The position numbers and the translations under genes are program-made. The notes below the pieces were generated by a model. It did no database searches. It saw nothing but the letters and a program-made list of their open reading frames with translations, and was not told the origin of the DNA. From Verrucomicrobia bacterium UBA1200 (GTDB lineage: Bacteria; Verrucomicrobiota; Kiritimatiellia; RFP12; UBA1067), in assembly GCA_002309765.1 (NCBI GenBank), contig DBXY01000029.1, positions 1 through 61,232 of the forward strand: DNA of 61,232 bases. Reading direction: 5' to 3'. This document shows positions 46,442 to 55,276 of this stretch, in pieces (positions within the stretch are counted from its first letter, which is position 1; the number at the start of each line of letters is the position of its first letter).

Positions 46442-49400
46442 CGCGCGCCCCCTTTCTTCCAGGCCGAAACAAGTTGGCGGTATCTGCCGATCCGGATTTC
46501 ATCCGTTTTACCCAACGGCGTTTTTTTTGCAAGACGCAGTACCATGCCGTTCAAAAACCCGAGATGTTCCCGAACCGGATTACTCTCCAAACGTTTCCAG
46601 TCCAATATGTCGCCGTACACCAGCCGATCCCAATCGGATATCCCCTTTCGGGACAGTATCTCAACCGCGCGTTTGCGCACCTCGCCGTCCAAATCGTAAA
46701 TCGCGCGTTCCAAAGCTTCCCTAACCTCGGACGAAAAACCGAACCCGGCGTAGATGTCCAAGATCGACAGTTTTATCGCGATCTCCGAGGCGTTTTGAAA
46801 AGCCTTGCGCAACGCCAACAAATTGTCCGGCTTAAGATAACGGCCCACGCCACGCCAAAACGCCGCCGGATCGCCTAGCCGCAACTCTTTATCCACCACG
46901 TCACGGGCAAGCAGCAGATCATAGGCTTGAAGCCGTTGGAGATAATTCCCGGCAATCAGCAAATCCAAGAGCGCCCCGTCGCTCCCCTCCAAAGTGCCAT
47001 AGGCGGACAAACAGCGACTTGCAATATTTTGGTCCTGGCAAATCAAACACGCCCGGCGAATGTCTGGCACCAGTTCGGGCAAGTTGTTTTTGGCGGCGCA
47101 CTCCACGGCGACGGATTTAATCGATATACGGACATTGCCGGACAACGCATCACGGCACGCCGACACCAAACCGGCGCGGTCGTGCTTGAATGGCAGACAC
47201 AGCAACGCCATACGCCGGACCGGGACATATCGGCTGCCAAGCATCGGTTCAAACTCCGGCAGCCACACCTGCCGACGGTAACCGTCGGACAACCGGTCAA
47301 AGTCAAACAGCCAATCCCCGGACAAATCTTCCCGCCGACCGGATGCCTTGCGGACATAATAGTCAGTGTATCCGGCATCGAAGCACCGTCTGACTGGATC
47401 CAACCCGCCGCAGGTACCGCACACATACAGATTCTGTTCGGCGCGGCTCATGCCGACATACAGCACCCGTTGCCACTCCTTCGCGGCGAATTCGTCATCC
47501 GGGTCGCCTTTGTCATTGCCGTATTTCTCCGCATCCGGAAGGATTACCGTTTCGAATTGCAGCCCTTTTGACTTGTGGACCGTGGAGACCACCAGCCGGT
47601 CTTGCCCGGACACGATTAAATCGACCTCCTTCAACCTCGTCAAATCCGAACGGTGTTTTATCAAGAAGGTTGAAAAGGGGCGGTTCGCCAACTCTTCGCC
47701 GTATTCGCCGTTTTCGGTGAAACGGAAGAATTTTTCCGCCCGCGCAAAAAAATCCGCCCTGGCATCCGCCACCAAATCTTCACCATCGCGATCAGACAAA
47801 TCCCCGTTGCCGTAGAATTTGTTGTCGACCATAAAATCAAGGAAGGCGGTCATTTCAAAACGGAACGAAGACGGTTTGGCGTGCCGGGACTTCATATCGC
47901 TCCAGTACACCGCGAAATTGTCATGGAACCGCCGGACGAATTTTTCGTTTTCCTGCAGCCATGTCCGCTGTTCGGCGATAAACTGTTCGGAATGCTCGGC
48001 CAAATACAGGAACAGTTCGCCGCAAGCGCCTACGTCATCCAGCGCGTCATGCGAATTGCAACCTTCCAATGAAAATTGCGAGATCAACGCCCCCAATCGA
48101 TAAGAGGAGAGCGACGGATAAAGCCGATGCGCGAATTCCAACGTATCGCAAAACTGGCAGGCGTCAAGGGTTTCGTCCACATTATACCGCCGGAAATCGG
48201 CGTTGACCATCGCATAATCAAAACCAAGGTTGTGGGCCACCAGCAACGTGTCGCCGGAAATGAATTCCGCGAAATCCCGCAGCACCGCCGCCGGTGGCTC
48301 GCCCTTCTCCGCCAACACCGCCGCGCTGATGTGGTGAACCGCCTCCGCCGCCGAGCTGATAGTCTGGCGGGCCAGCAAAAACCGGTTGAAGCTACGCCCA
48401 CGCCGCCCGCGGATATACTCCACTGCAGAAAGCTGGATTATCTCGTCCCGCTGGTGGTCAAGCCCTGTGGTCTCGGTGTCGAACACCACCACCCGACCGC
48501 AACGGCTCCAATCTCGCCATTCCTGGACCTTCGGGAGCAGTAGCGGATTAAAGTCAGGCTCCAAAAAATCGGACGGCAACATACCAAGCTTAAAAATCCG
48601 CCCCACCAGCATCCGCGCCCGACGGTGCGAGAAACCGGACGGCGCCAGCATTGCCACCACCCGCGACCACGCCATACGCGACAACGGATCAGCGGAGAGC
48701 AGCTGCAATGCCATAAAATCGCGCATTACCTTGCTTTGGAACAACTCCTGTCCGGAGACCTTAATGTATCCCACATCCTCATTTTTGTCGGTACGAATAA
48801 TCCGGTCCAATTCGTCGGCCATCCGGTTTGACGACACCAGCAGCGCCACCTCTGAGGTTTTCTCCTGCCGCAAAAGACTGACGGCGTTAGCGACACACTG
48901 CGCCGGCGACCAATCCACCAACCGTATCCGCCCCTTCGCCGAAGCAAACTTGACCGGCGCGGGCAAATTCCGCCACGGCGATTCCAAAGTCAACAGTGAA
49001 TATCGAGCCAACAGATCCATCAGGTAGGAAGGCGAACGATAGTTTCGGCTGAAATAATGGATCTCGCAATCTGCCTCTACCCGTTCCAGCACATGACGCG
49101 ATGCGCCCAAAAACGAAAAGATCGACTGTTCGTAATCACCGAAAAACACCGTCACCGCATCAGGCGACGAAAACAACCGAACCAATTCGCACTGCAACGG
49201 ATTCAAGTCCTGTGTCTCGTCCACCAAAACCCAACTGAAATGCTCTTCCGGCGGCAGCCGCCCCGCCTTCAACGCCACGTATGATTCAATCAGCAGGTCG
49301 TTAAAATCCAACAGCATCATTTCGCGCTTGAGCTGTTCGTAATGCTCGCTGAGCAACTCGTAAACCGCGACCATACTGCAGTCTTCATTGCGGGCGATAT

Positions 49401-49977
49401 CCGAACCGTCGCAACGCAATTCGTAAGGGATACCGACCCGACGCTCATGCAGATAGCGCATCGGGCGGATTGCGTAACTCCAGCTGGACAATGATTTATC
49501 GCATTCCCTCCAGAAAACCGGATCGTCGGGGAACCGGTACTCTTGCGCCAGTTCCCTCAAACGCGACCCAGCCTCTTCCCCTTCCTCGCCTCCGGATAAC
49601 GAATGCTGGAGTAACTGCCGGAATTCCTCCACGGTTTCCGCCACCAGATCGGACTGCATTTTTTCATCAATCACCTGCCAGCCTTTGGTATAAATGTTAC
49701 GTCCGAAGAGAAAATTCATGCAATGGTGATGGATATTGCCGATATCTGGAATGCGGTAGCCTGGCGCAGCGGCGGATGACACCCGTCGGCGCATCTCCAA
49801 TGCCGCCCGAACAGTAAAGGTGGCGCAAAAAATCTTCTTGGCCGGCACGCCTTTTTCCAAAGCTCTGACGACCCGTCGGGTTAGCTGTTCGGTTTTTCCC
49901 GCGCCGGGCGGGGCCAACACCAAATGCCGGCCGGAATCTATTTCCACCACACGCAGCTGTTCTTCGTCCAATTCCAT
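46438..49977 (-). CDS. UvrD-type helicase with inserted DnaQ-like exonuclease and C-terminal helical repeats
   Basis: 1179-residue fusion. Residues about 1-500 are a superfamily 1A helicase front half: Q-motif and Walker A (LAPPGAGKTEQL, about 24-35), Walker B WVLVDETQDLN (about 256), motif III-like FFGDYEQSIFSFLG. A DEDDh exonuclease is inserted at about 500-675: VVVFDTETTGLD, LLVAHNLGFDYAMVNADF, NSHDALDDVGACGEL. The helicase resumes with VSTVHKSKGLQFETVILP (about 820) and WQRVLYVGMSRAEQNLYV. The last 270 residues look like HEAT-type helical repeats. ATG 49977 is chosen; a TTG and GTGs upstream in frame are possible. Between a nuclease gene and uvrC in a repair operon; probably processes repair or recombination intermediates. 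Confidence 0.85.
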   Translation of the reverse strand: MELDEEQLRVVEIDSGRHLVLAPPGAGKTEQLTRRVVRALEKGVPAKKIFCATFTVRAALEMRRRVSSAAAPGYRIPDIGNIHHHCMNFLFGRNIYTKGWQVIDEKMQSDLVAETVEEFRQLLQHSLSGGEEGEEAGSRLRELAQEYRFPDDPVFWRECDKSLSSWSYAIRPMRYLHERRVGIPYELRCDGSDIARNEDCSMVAVYELLSEHYEQLKREMMLLDFNDLLIESYVALKAGRLPPEEHFSWVLVDETQDLNPLQCELVRLFSSPDAVTVFFGDYEQSIFSFLGASRHVLERVEADCEIHYFSRNYRSPSYLMDLLARYSLLTLESPWRNLPAPVKFASAKGRIRLVDWSPAQCVANAVSLLRQEKTSEVALLVSSNRMADELDRIIRTDKNEDVGYIKVSGQELFQSKVMRDFMALQLLSADPLSRMAWSRVVAMLAPSGFSHRRARMLVGRIFKLGMLPSDFLEPDFNPLLLPKVQEWRDWSRCGRVVVFDTETTGLDHQRDEIIQLSAVEYIRGRRGRSFNRFLLARQTISSAAEAVHHISAAVLAEKGEPPAAVLRDFAEFISGDTLLVAHNLGFDYAMVNADFRRYNVDETLDACQFCDTLEFAHRLYPSLSSYRLGALISQFSLEGCNSHDALDDVGACGELFLYLAEHSEQFIAEQRTWLQENEKFVRRFHDNFAVYWSDMKSRHAKPSSFRFEMTAFLDFMVDNKFYGNGDLSDRDGEDLVADARADFFARAEKFFRFTENGEYGEELANRPFSTFLIKHRSDLTRLKEVDLIVSGQDRLVVSTVHKSKGLQFETVILPDAEKYGNDKGDPDDEFAAKEWQRVLYVGMSRAEQNLYVCGTCGGLDPVRRCFDAGYTDYYVRKASGRREDLSGDWLFDFDRLSDGYRRQVWLPEFEPMLGSRYVPVRRMALLCLPFKHDRAGLVSACRDALSGNVRISIKSVAVECAAKNNLPELVPDIRRACLICQDQNIASRCLSAYGTLEGSDGALLDLLIAGNYLQRLQAYDLLLARDVVDKELRLGDPAAFWRGVGRYLKPDNLLALRKAFQNASEIAIKLSILDIYAGFGFSSEVREALERAIYDLDGEVRKRAVEILSRKGISDWDRLVYGDILDWKRLESNPVREHLGFLNGMVLRLAKKTPLGKTDEIRIGRYRQLVSAWKKGGAR

Positions 49978-49995
49978 CACCACCACCCGCAAAAA

Positions 49996-51030
49996 TCAAT
50001 ACCGGCGATAACGCTCCCTGATCACCCGCCACAACGCGCCCAACCCCGACGGCCACAGCCGCGTCGCGGTTTGGGACTCCAATGCGTTCTCAACATCATC
50101 CGGCAATTCCGAAAGGAAATCCAAACCGGTGGCGGACTCCAATTCATCGATGGAAACCAATCGCTGGCGGGCATAGTCGTAACGCCTCACCCGTTGCGGA
50201 ATGATAACCGCCAACGCTTTAATCCCGCCGGAGGTCTGCGCCAAAACAATCTGGTAGAATCCCGTCGGGATGTCCACCCCGTCCGGAAGGCGTTTTCCGG
50301 CCGGGCTAGGGATCGCGCCAACTATAGTCCAGACCGAACCGTAAATGTCCGGCCACACCTCGGAAATGCGGTACTCCAACTCGTACCACGGGCCTTGATT
50401 CAACTGCGGGGTCTGCGGGCAGATGTTGGAGGTCAAGAACGAATCGCGTTGGCCATCCTTTCCGTACCGCCGCGCAATCGCCAGATTGGGTGCCAGATGC
50501 CCGCGGTCGAAACCGGTGTTGCGATAAGCCTCGCTTTTTGGAGAACGCTCCGCCTGGGGGTCGGCGCGGAAGCCGGGTCGTTTGACATTGGGGTCGTACG
50601 GCGGCGCCGGAAAAGTCCGGTACGCCACCCAAACCGGATGCCGGAGTGACGGCGACCAGCCAACCACAAATCCGTTACGGCGCAACACCTTAATATCTTT
50701 CGGCGCGACACCGCCCGGCTTCGCCCGCGGCAATCCCGCGCAGGCCAAAAGATTGGTGTCCAGCGACAGACCGGCGGCTGCCACCTCGCAGTCCCGGCCA
50801 GTCCAGCCCAGATTGTCAGTCACATTGGCCGTCCAATTGCCGAGCGCGATGAACCGCTCCAACCCGCGTTCGGGAACCCGGTTTTTAAACGACCATTGCC
50901 AATCGAGCGGGTGATGCACCCACCAGTCAGAAACGCCCAACAGCGCCAGCAGCAGGAACGCGGCGAGTGTGCAAAGCCAACCGCCAATCCGGCGGCGGTT
51001 CCGCACAGGTTTTCCACGTCCCTTTGACAT
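49996..51030 (-). CDS. Membrane-anchored DNA/RNA non-specific endonuclease (DRGH type)
   Basis: 344-residue nuclease of the NUC1/Serratia family. A membrane helix at residues about 16-33 (GWLCTLAAFLLLALLGVS) anchors or exports it; the beta-beta-alpha-metal domain carries FDRGHLAPN with catalytic His178, and the metal-binding Asn in SNICPQTPQLNQGPW. Start chosen at 51030, one base after the polA stop; an in-frame start at 51069 would overlap polA. The location inside a cytosolic repair operon is odd for an exported enzyme; it may use environmental DNA or simply share transcription. Confidence 0.9.
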   Translation of the reverse strand: MSKGRGKPVRNRRRIGGWLCTLAAFLLLALLGVSDWWVHHPLDWQWSFKNRVPERGLERFIALGNWTANVTDNLGWTGRDCEVAAAGLSLDTNLLACAGLPRAKPGGVAPKDIKVLRRNGFVVGWSPSLRHPVWVAYRTFPAPPYDPNVKRPGFRADPQAERSPKSEAYRNTGFDRGHLAPNLAIARRYGKDGQRDSFLTSNICPQTPQLNQGPWYELEYRISEVWPDIYGSVWTIVGAIPSPAGKRLPDGVDIPTGFYQIVLAQTSGGIKALAVIIPQRVRRYDYARQRLVSIDELESATGLDFLSELPDDVENALESQTATRLWPSGLGALWRVIRERYRRY

Positions 51031-51031
51031 C

Positions 51032-53827
51032 TCAATGCGCCTCAAGCCAGTTGCGGCCCATACCGACACTTACCTCCAGAGGAACCTCCAGAGTTATCGC
51101 CGTCTCCATCGCGTTTTTGACCAAGGCGGAGACCTCTTCGGCCTCCTCCTTAGGCGCGTCCAGCAACAGTTCGTCGTGAATCTGCAACACCAGTTTGGTT
51201 TTGAGTTTACGTTCCGCCAGTTCACGGCCGACCCGAACCATCGCCAATTTAATCAGATCCGCCGCGCTGCCCTGCACCGGACTGTTGACCGCGTTGCGTT
51301 CCGCCGCTTGACGCGCGGTGCCGTTGCGCGACTTGATGTCCGGCAGCGGACGACGGCGTTTCAGCAGCGTCTCGGCATAACCCTTTTCGCGAGCCGACTC
51401 TATGGCCCGCTCCATGAATCCCTTGATGCCGGGATATTGCGCGAAATACGATTCGATCAAATCGGCCGCCTCACGCCGGGATACGTTAAGCCGTTGCGCC
51501 AAACCAAACGCGGAAATGCCGTAGATAATCCCGAAATTCACCATTTTACAGGCCGAGCGCATTTCCGGGGTAATCAGCTCTTTATCCATGCCGTAAACCC
51601 GGCAGGCGGTCTCCATGTGGATGTCCGCGCCACGCTTAAAGGCGTCAATCATATTGGCGTCGCCGCTCATCGCGGCCATAAGCCGGAGTTCAATCTGCGA
51701 ATAGTCGGCGGAAATCAGTACATGCCGGTCGTCGCGCGGCACAAACGCGGCGCGGATACGCTGACCGCGCCCGGTGCGTACCGGAATGTTCTGCAGGTTG
51801 GGATCGGAAGACGACAACCGTCCGGTTTCGGTGAGCGCCTGCGAAAAAGTGGTGTGGACACGACCGGTGATGGGGTCGATGCATTCCGGAAGCTTCTCGG
51901 CGTAGGTTGATTTCAGCTTTGAACAAACCCGGTAGTCCAAAATCTTCTGGATGATCGGATGTTTGTCCGACAGTCTTACCAAGGTTTTCTCGTCAGTAGC
52001 ATACTGGCCCGACGGAAGTTTCTTAGCCGATTCGTCGAGTTTCAAAACATCAAACAGCACGATGCCGAGCTGTTTCGGCGAGTCAATGTTCAGGTCCGGC
52101 GATTGTCCGAGCTGACGAATTTCCTGGGTCAACGCCAGCAACTCGCGCTCCAACTCCTGTCCGTAAAGCCGCAGGGCGGCAGTGTCAATGCGGACACCTT
52201 CGCGCTCCATATCCGCCAGAATCTGAACCAGCGGCTCCTCACTGCGCTCCAACGCGGGAAGAATTCCGGCGGCAGCCACCATCGGACGCAAAACCTCGTC
52301 CAACTGCAATGTGACATCGGCGTCCTCGGCGGAATAATCCGCCACCGCTTCGGGCGGCAGATCCGCCATGTTTTTCTGGGGCTCCCCGCGTTTCCGCTCG
52401 CCGATTAAGGCGGTAATCGGAATCGGGTTATAAGCGAGATATTCGCGCGCCAGTGCGTCCATGTTGTGGTGGGCGGAGGCATCCAGCACATAATGCTCCA
52501 ACATGGTGTCGCGAACCGTTGACCCGAAACGGATGCCGTAACGCGACAAAACCATAATGTCGTACTTCGCGTTTTGCGCTACCAGAATTTTGCCCGGATC
52601 GGCAAAAGCGGCAGAAAAGATTCCTACAAAATCACACGCGGTGTCGAAACCTTCTCCCGGCGGCGGGGGGTCAACAAAAAAATCTTCCCGCGGCGGCGGC
52701 GGTTCGGTAGGCAACGAATGCTGCGGCACCGCCACATACCATGCCTTACCCTTCGCGTTGGAGAAGGATATGCCCAACAACCGGGCGGTACGGGCATCGG
52801 TGGAAGTAGTTTCGGTGTCGAAGGAGAATTTCGGGGAGCGTTCCAATTCACGCGCCAGGGCGGCTGCCGCCTCGCGGCTTTTAATCAGCCGGTAATCATG
52901 CGGCACGGTGGCGATGGTTGAATATTCCACCGTCTCCGAAAGATCAACGGTCTCTCCGAGAAACCGCTTCGCCAAAACCTTCAGCTCATATTTCGCGCAA
53001 ACCTCGCCGAGTTTTTTCGAGTCCGGCTCCCGCATCAGAAAATCGTCGATCGAAACCTCCAAGGGCACATCGGTGCGAATGGTGGCGAGAAATTTCGACA
53101 ACTTAGCGTCCTCGGCGGAGGCGGCGACCTTTTCCGCCAGCTTGCCTTTCAGTTCCGCAGCGTGGGACAAGACTTCCTCCATGCTGCCAAACTGCTCCAG
53201 CAGTTTCGCGGCGGTCTTCTCCCCTACCCCGTGGATACCGGGAATGTTGTCGGAGGCATCGCCCGCCAATGCCAGCCAGTCAATCATCTGCTTGGGATTC
53301 TTAAGCTGCCAATGTTCGCAAACCTTTGCCTCGTCGTAAATCTCCGGATCGTCGCCGCTGCGGCCGGGACGGAACAACCGAATGTGCGGGGCCACCAGCT
53401 GGGCGGCATCCTTATCGGGCGTGGCCAGAAAAACCTCATAACCCTCCGCCACCGCGCGAACGGCCAGCGTACCCATGATGTCGTCCGCCTCGAAACCCTC
53501 CTTGCGCAACACCGGCAATCGCAACGCCTCCGCCAGCTCGAACGCATAAGGAATGCAAGCCGCCAAATCTTCCGGCATCTTCTCCCGCTGCGCCTTGTAC
53601 TCTTTGAACGCCTCGTGCCGGAAGGTCGGCCCGCCCGGATCCATCGCCAGCACCGCGTGGGTGGGGTTAAAATCCTTCAGAATCGCGGTAACACTGTTGG
53701 CGAACCCGACCAGCGCCGAGGTCACCAAACCGGTGGAAGTGCGCCGCGGATTTTTAAGAAAAACGAAATGCCCCCGATACAGCAAAGGCATCAGATCAAT
53801 TATAAACAGACGCTTGTTATCGCTCAT
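51032..53827 (-). CDS. polA: DNA polymerase I
   Basis: 931-residue repair/replication polymerase. N-terminal 5'-nuclease (about 1-290: LFIIDLMPLLYRGHF, AMDPGGPTFRHEAFKEYKAQ, GFEADDIMGTLA, GDASDNIPGIHGVGEKTA). The 3'-5' exonuclease (about 310-510) keeps its acidic residues: FSFDTETTST, AKYDIMVL, YSAEDADVTLQL, so proofreading appears active. Polymerase domain with DPNLQNIPVRT, ISADYSQIELRLMA, KMVNFGIIYGISAFGLAQ and LVLQIHDELLLDAP. Start MSDNKRLFII chosen over 53866, which would overlap the preceding gene. Followed at once by the nuclease gene. Confidence 0.98.
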   Translation of the reverse strand: MSDNKRLFIIDLMPLLYRGHFVFLKNPRRTSTGLVTSALVGFANSVTAILKDFNPTHAVLAMDPGGPTFRHEAFKEYKAQREKMPEDLAACIPYAFELAEALRLPVLRKEGFEADDIMGTLAVRAVAEGYEVFLATPDKDAAQLVAPHIRLFRPGRSGDDPEIYDEAKVCEHWQLKNPKQMIDWLALAGDASDNIPGIHGVGEKTAAKLLEQFGSMEEVLSHAAELKGKLAEKVAASAEDAKLSKFLATIRTDVPLEVSIDDFLMREPDSKKLGEVCAKYELKVLAKRFLGETVDLSETVEYSTIATVPHDYRLIKSREAAAALARELERSPKFSFDTETTSTDARTARLLGISFSNAKGKAWYVAVPQHSLPTEPPPPREDFFVDPPPPGEGFDTACDFVGIFSAAFADPGKILVAQNAKYDIMVLSRYGIRFGSTVRDTMLEHYVLDASAHHNMDALAREYLAYNPIPITALIGERKRGEPQKNMADLPPEAVADYSAEDADVTLQLDEVLRPMVAAAGILPALERSEEPLVQILADMEREGVRIDTAALRLYGQELERELLALTQEIRQLGQSPDLNIDSPKQLGIVLFDVLKLDESAKKLPSGQYATDEKTLVRLSDKHPIIQKILDYRVCSKLKSTYAEKLPECIDPITGRVHTTFSQALTETGRLSSSDPNLQNIPVRTGRGQRIRAAFVPRDDRHVLISADYSQIELRLMAAMSGDANMIDAFKRGADIHMETACRVYGMDKELITPEMRSACKMVNFGIIYGISAFGLAQRLNVSRREAADLIESYFAQYPGIKGFMERAIESAREKGYAETLLKRRRPLPDIKSRNGTARQAAERNAVNSPVQGSAADLIKLAMVRVGRELAERKLKTKLVLQIHDELLLDAPKEEAEEVSALVKNAMETAITLEVPLEVSVGMGRNWLEAH

Positions 53828-53841
53828 GGTTACACCGTGGG

Positions 53842-55176
53842 CTACGCTCTGCTGTCGGACAGCCAAGAGAACGCCCTTTCCGTTCCCATCGCCCGGAGTT
53901 CGGCGGCTTGCGCCACGGTAAGCGGCGCGGCGCGGCCCACCGCCGCGTAAAACGCGTTGCGTTCCGGCAACGAAGCGAACTCCGCGACCGCCCGTGCGCC
54001 CAAATAAGGAGCGTTTGCGTAACGCGCCAACTTGGTGTGTCCGGTCAACACATAGGCGCCGTCGGTGAAGATCTTGCGGTAAGGAGCGTAAACCTCAGCA
54101 GTAATGTCATCTACAAAAGGCAACCCGTGCTTGTTCATTTCGGTGCCGATAATCACCGGCAAATCCCGTTTCACGCATGCCGCCACCAACTCTCCAAGCT
54201 TCTTCAGCTTCAACCGGGTCTGTTCCTCGGTCTTGCCGCGGATATTGCGGTCGGGAATGATGTTCATCGCGGCAAACTCTTTGGAGACCATCAGCTCCAC
54301 CAAACGTTCGGCATCGGCTTCGCCATCGCTGGTGCCGTCCAGCCACGCGCAGGTCGGAATCGCTCCGGCGGCCTTAATCCATCCAACCAGCGACTCGATC
54401 GGCGGAAATGCCGAGATGTCCGGATCCTTGTATCCAACGCCGCCACGTTTGGCCAGCGCGGAACGCAGCAGTTCCTCAAACGCCGGGATATTCGACTCCA
54501 GCGCCAACAGTTCGTCAGGCGTGCGCTTGGCGACCTTCGACCAATAGGCGGCACGGGCGGCGGCATCAGGGAACACCTGGTTGGCCCGAACGCGGAAAGC
54601 GCTGATAATGTGCCGTTCGGTGGGGTTACGCCGGGGGGTGATCGGCATCAGGTCACGTTCAATGTCGATCGCCACTTCAGGCAACGCGGCATTGATGCGC
54701 TGCACCAAACCGAGATTGCGGGATTGGGCATTGGCGCGTTCGCGCGCCGTTCCGGCCGCTTCGGGGCTGTCCGGCAACGGGTCGCGGAAGAACCCGCAGC
54801 CCATCGTGTAAGCCACGCCATGCTCGCCGGGAGAGTTGATGTCCACCGCCGACAATTCGGAGATGAAAGCACGGGTTTCCACATGGGCCGCAGTGCGGAT
54901 CCCAAGAATCTCGCCGGCTTTTATGAACTCCTCAACGCCGTCTAAAACATCGAAATCGCACAAACCGGTAGCGAACAGTCCGGCCTTGCGGCACTCGTAG
55001 GCGATGCGCGACGGCGACCAGCCGTTGGCGTTGTATGAGAAGAAGGAGTGGCAATGCAAATTGTACAGCGGGCCGGCTTCGGGGAAAGACTCCGCCCCCG
55101 CAAGAAATTCAAGTGCGCCAAGCCTGGTCTCAAGAGAAAAGTCGTCCAATTTCGAAATCGCCTCGTTAACCGTCAT
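53842..55176 (-). CDS. PHP-domain phosphoesterase
   Basis: 444-residue protein with an N-terminal PHP-type metal site: LYNLHCHSFFSYNANGWSP (His41, His43), then CDFDVLDGVEEF and AHVETRAF, and a later IIGTEMNKHG. The PHP fold occurs in histidinol phosphatase, in polymerase proofreading and in nucleotide phosphoesterases; the substrate cannot be told. The middle part (about 150-330) is not recognised. It is 14 bases upstream of polA and thus probably the first gene of the repair operon. Confidence 0.75.
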   Translation of the reverse strand: MTVNEAISKLDDFSLETRLGALEFLAGAESFPEAGPLYNLHCHSFFSYNANGWSPSRIAYECRKAGLFATGLCDFDVLDGVEEFIKAGEILGIRTAAHVETRAFISELSAVDINSPGEHGVAYTMGCGFFRDPLPDSPEAAGTARERANAQSRNLGLVQRINAALPEVAIDIERDLMPITPRRNPTERHIISAFRVRANQVFPDAAARAAYWSKVAKRTPDELLALESNIPAFEELLRSALAKRGGVGYKDPDISAFPPIESLVGWIKAAGAIPTCAWLDGTSDGEADAERLVELMVSKEFAAMNIIPDRNIRGKTEEQTRLKLKKLGELVAACVKRDLPVIIGTEMNKHGLPFVDDITAEVYAPYRKIFTDGAYVLTGHTKLARYANAPYLGARAVAEFASLPERNAFYAAVGRAAPLTVAQAAELRAMGTERAFSWLSDSRA

Positions 55177-55220
55177 GTCAAACCTCCTTCAAAAACCGCA
55201 CTGAAAAACCATAAAGATAA

Positions 55221-55252
55221 AGCCGCCGCCCGTCATAAAGCGGGCGGCGGCT
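55221..55252 (-). terminator. Strong intrinsic terminator of the EF-G-like gene
   Basis: A perfect 12-base GC-rich stem (AGCCGCCGCCCG and its complement) with an 8-base loop, 25 bases after the stop at 55277. The minus-strand tail reads TTTATCTTTATGGTTTTT. It separates the EF-G-like gene from the repair operon. Confidence 0.85.
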
Positions 55253-55276
55253 CAAACCAAAAACGAGCCGCAGCCG

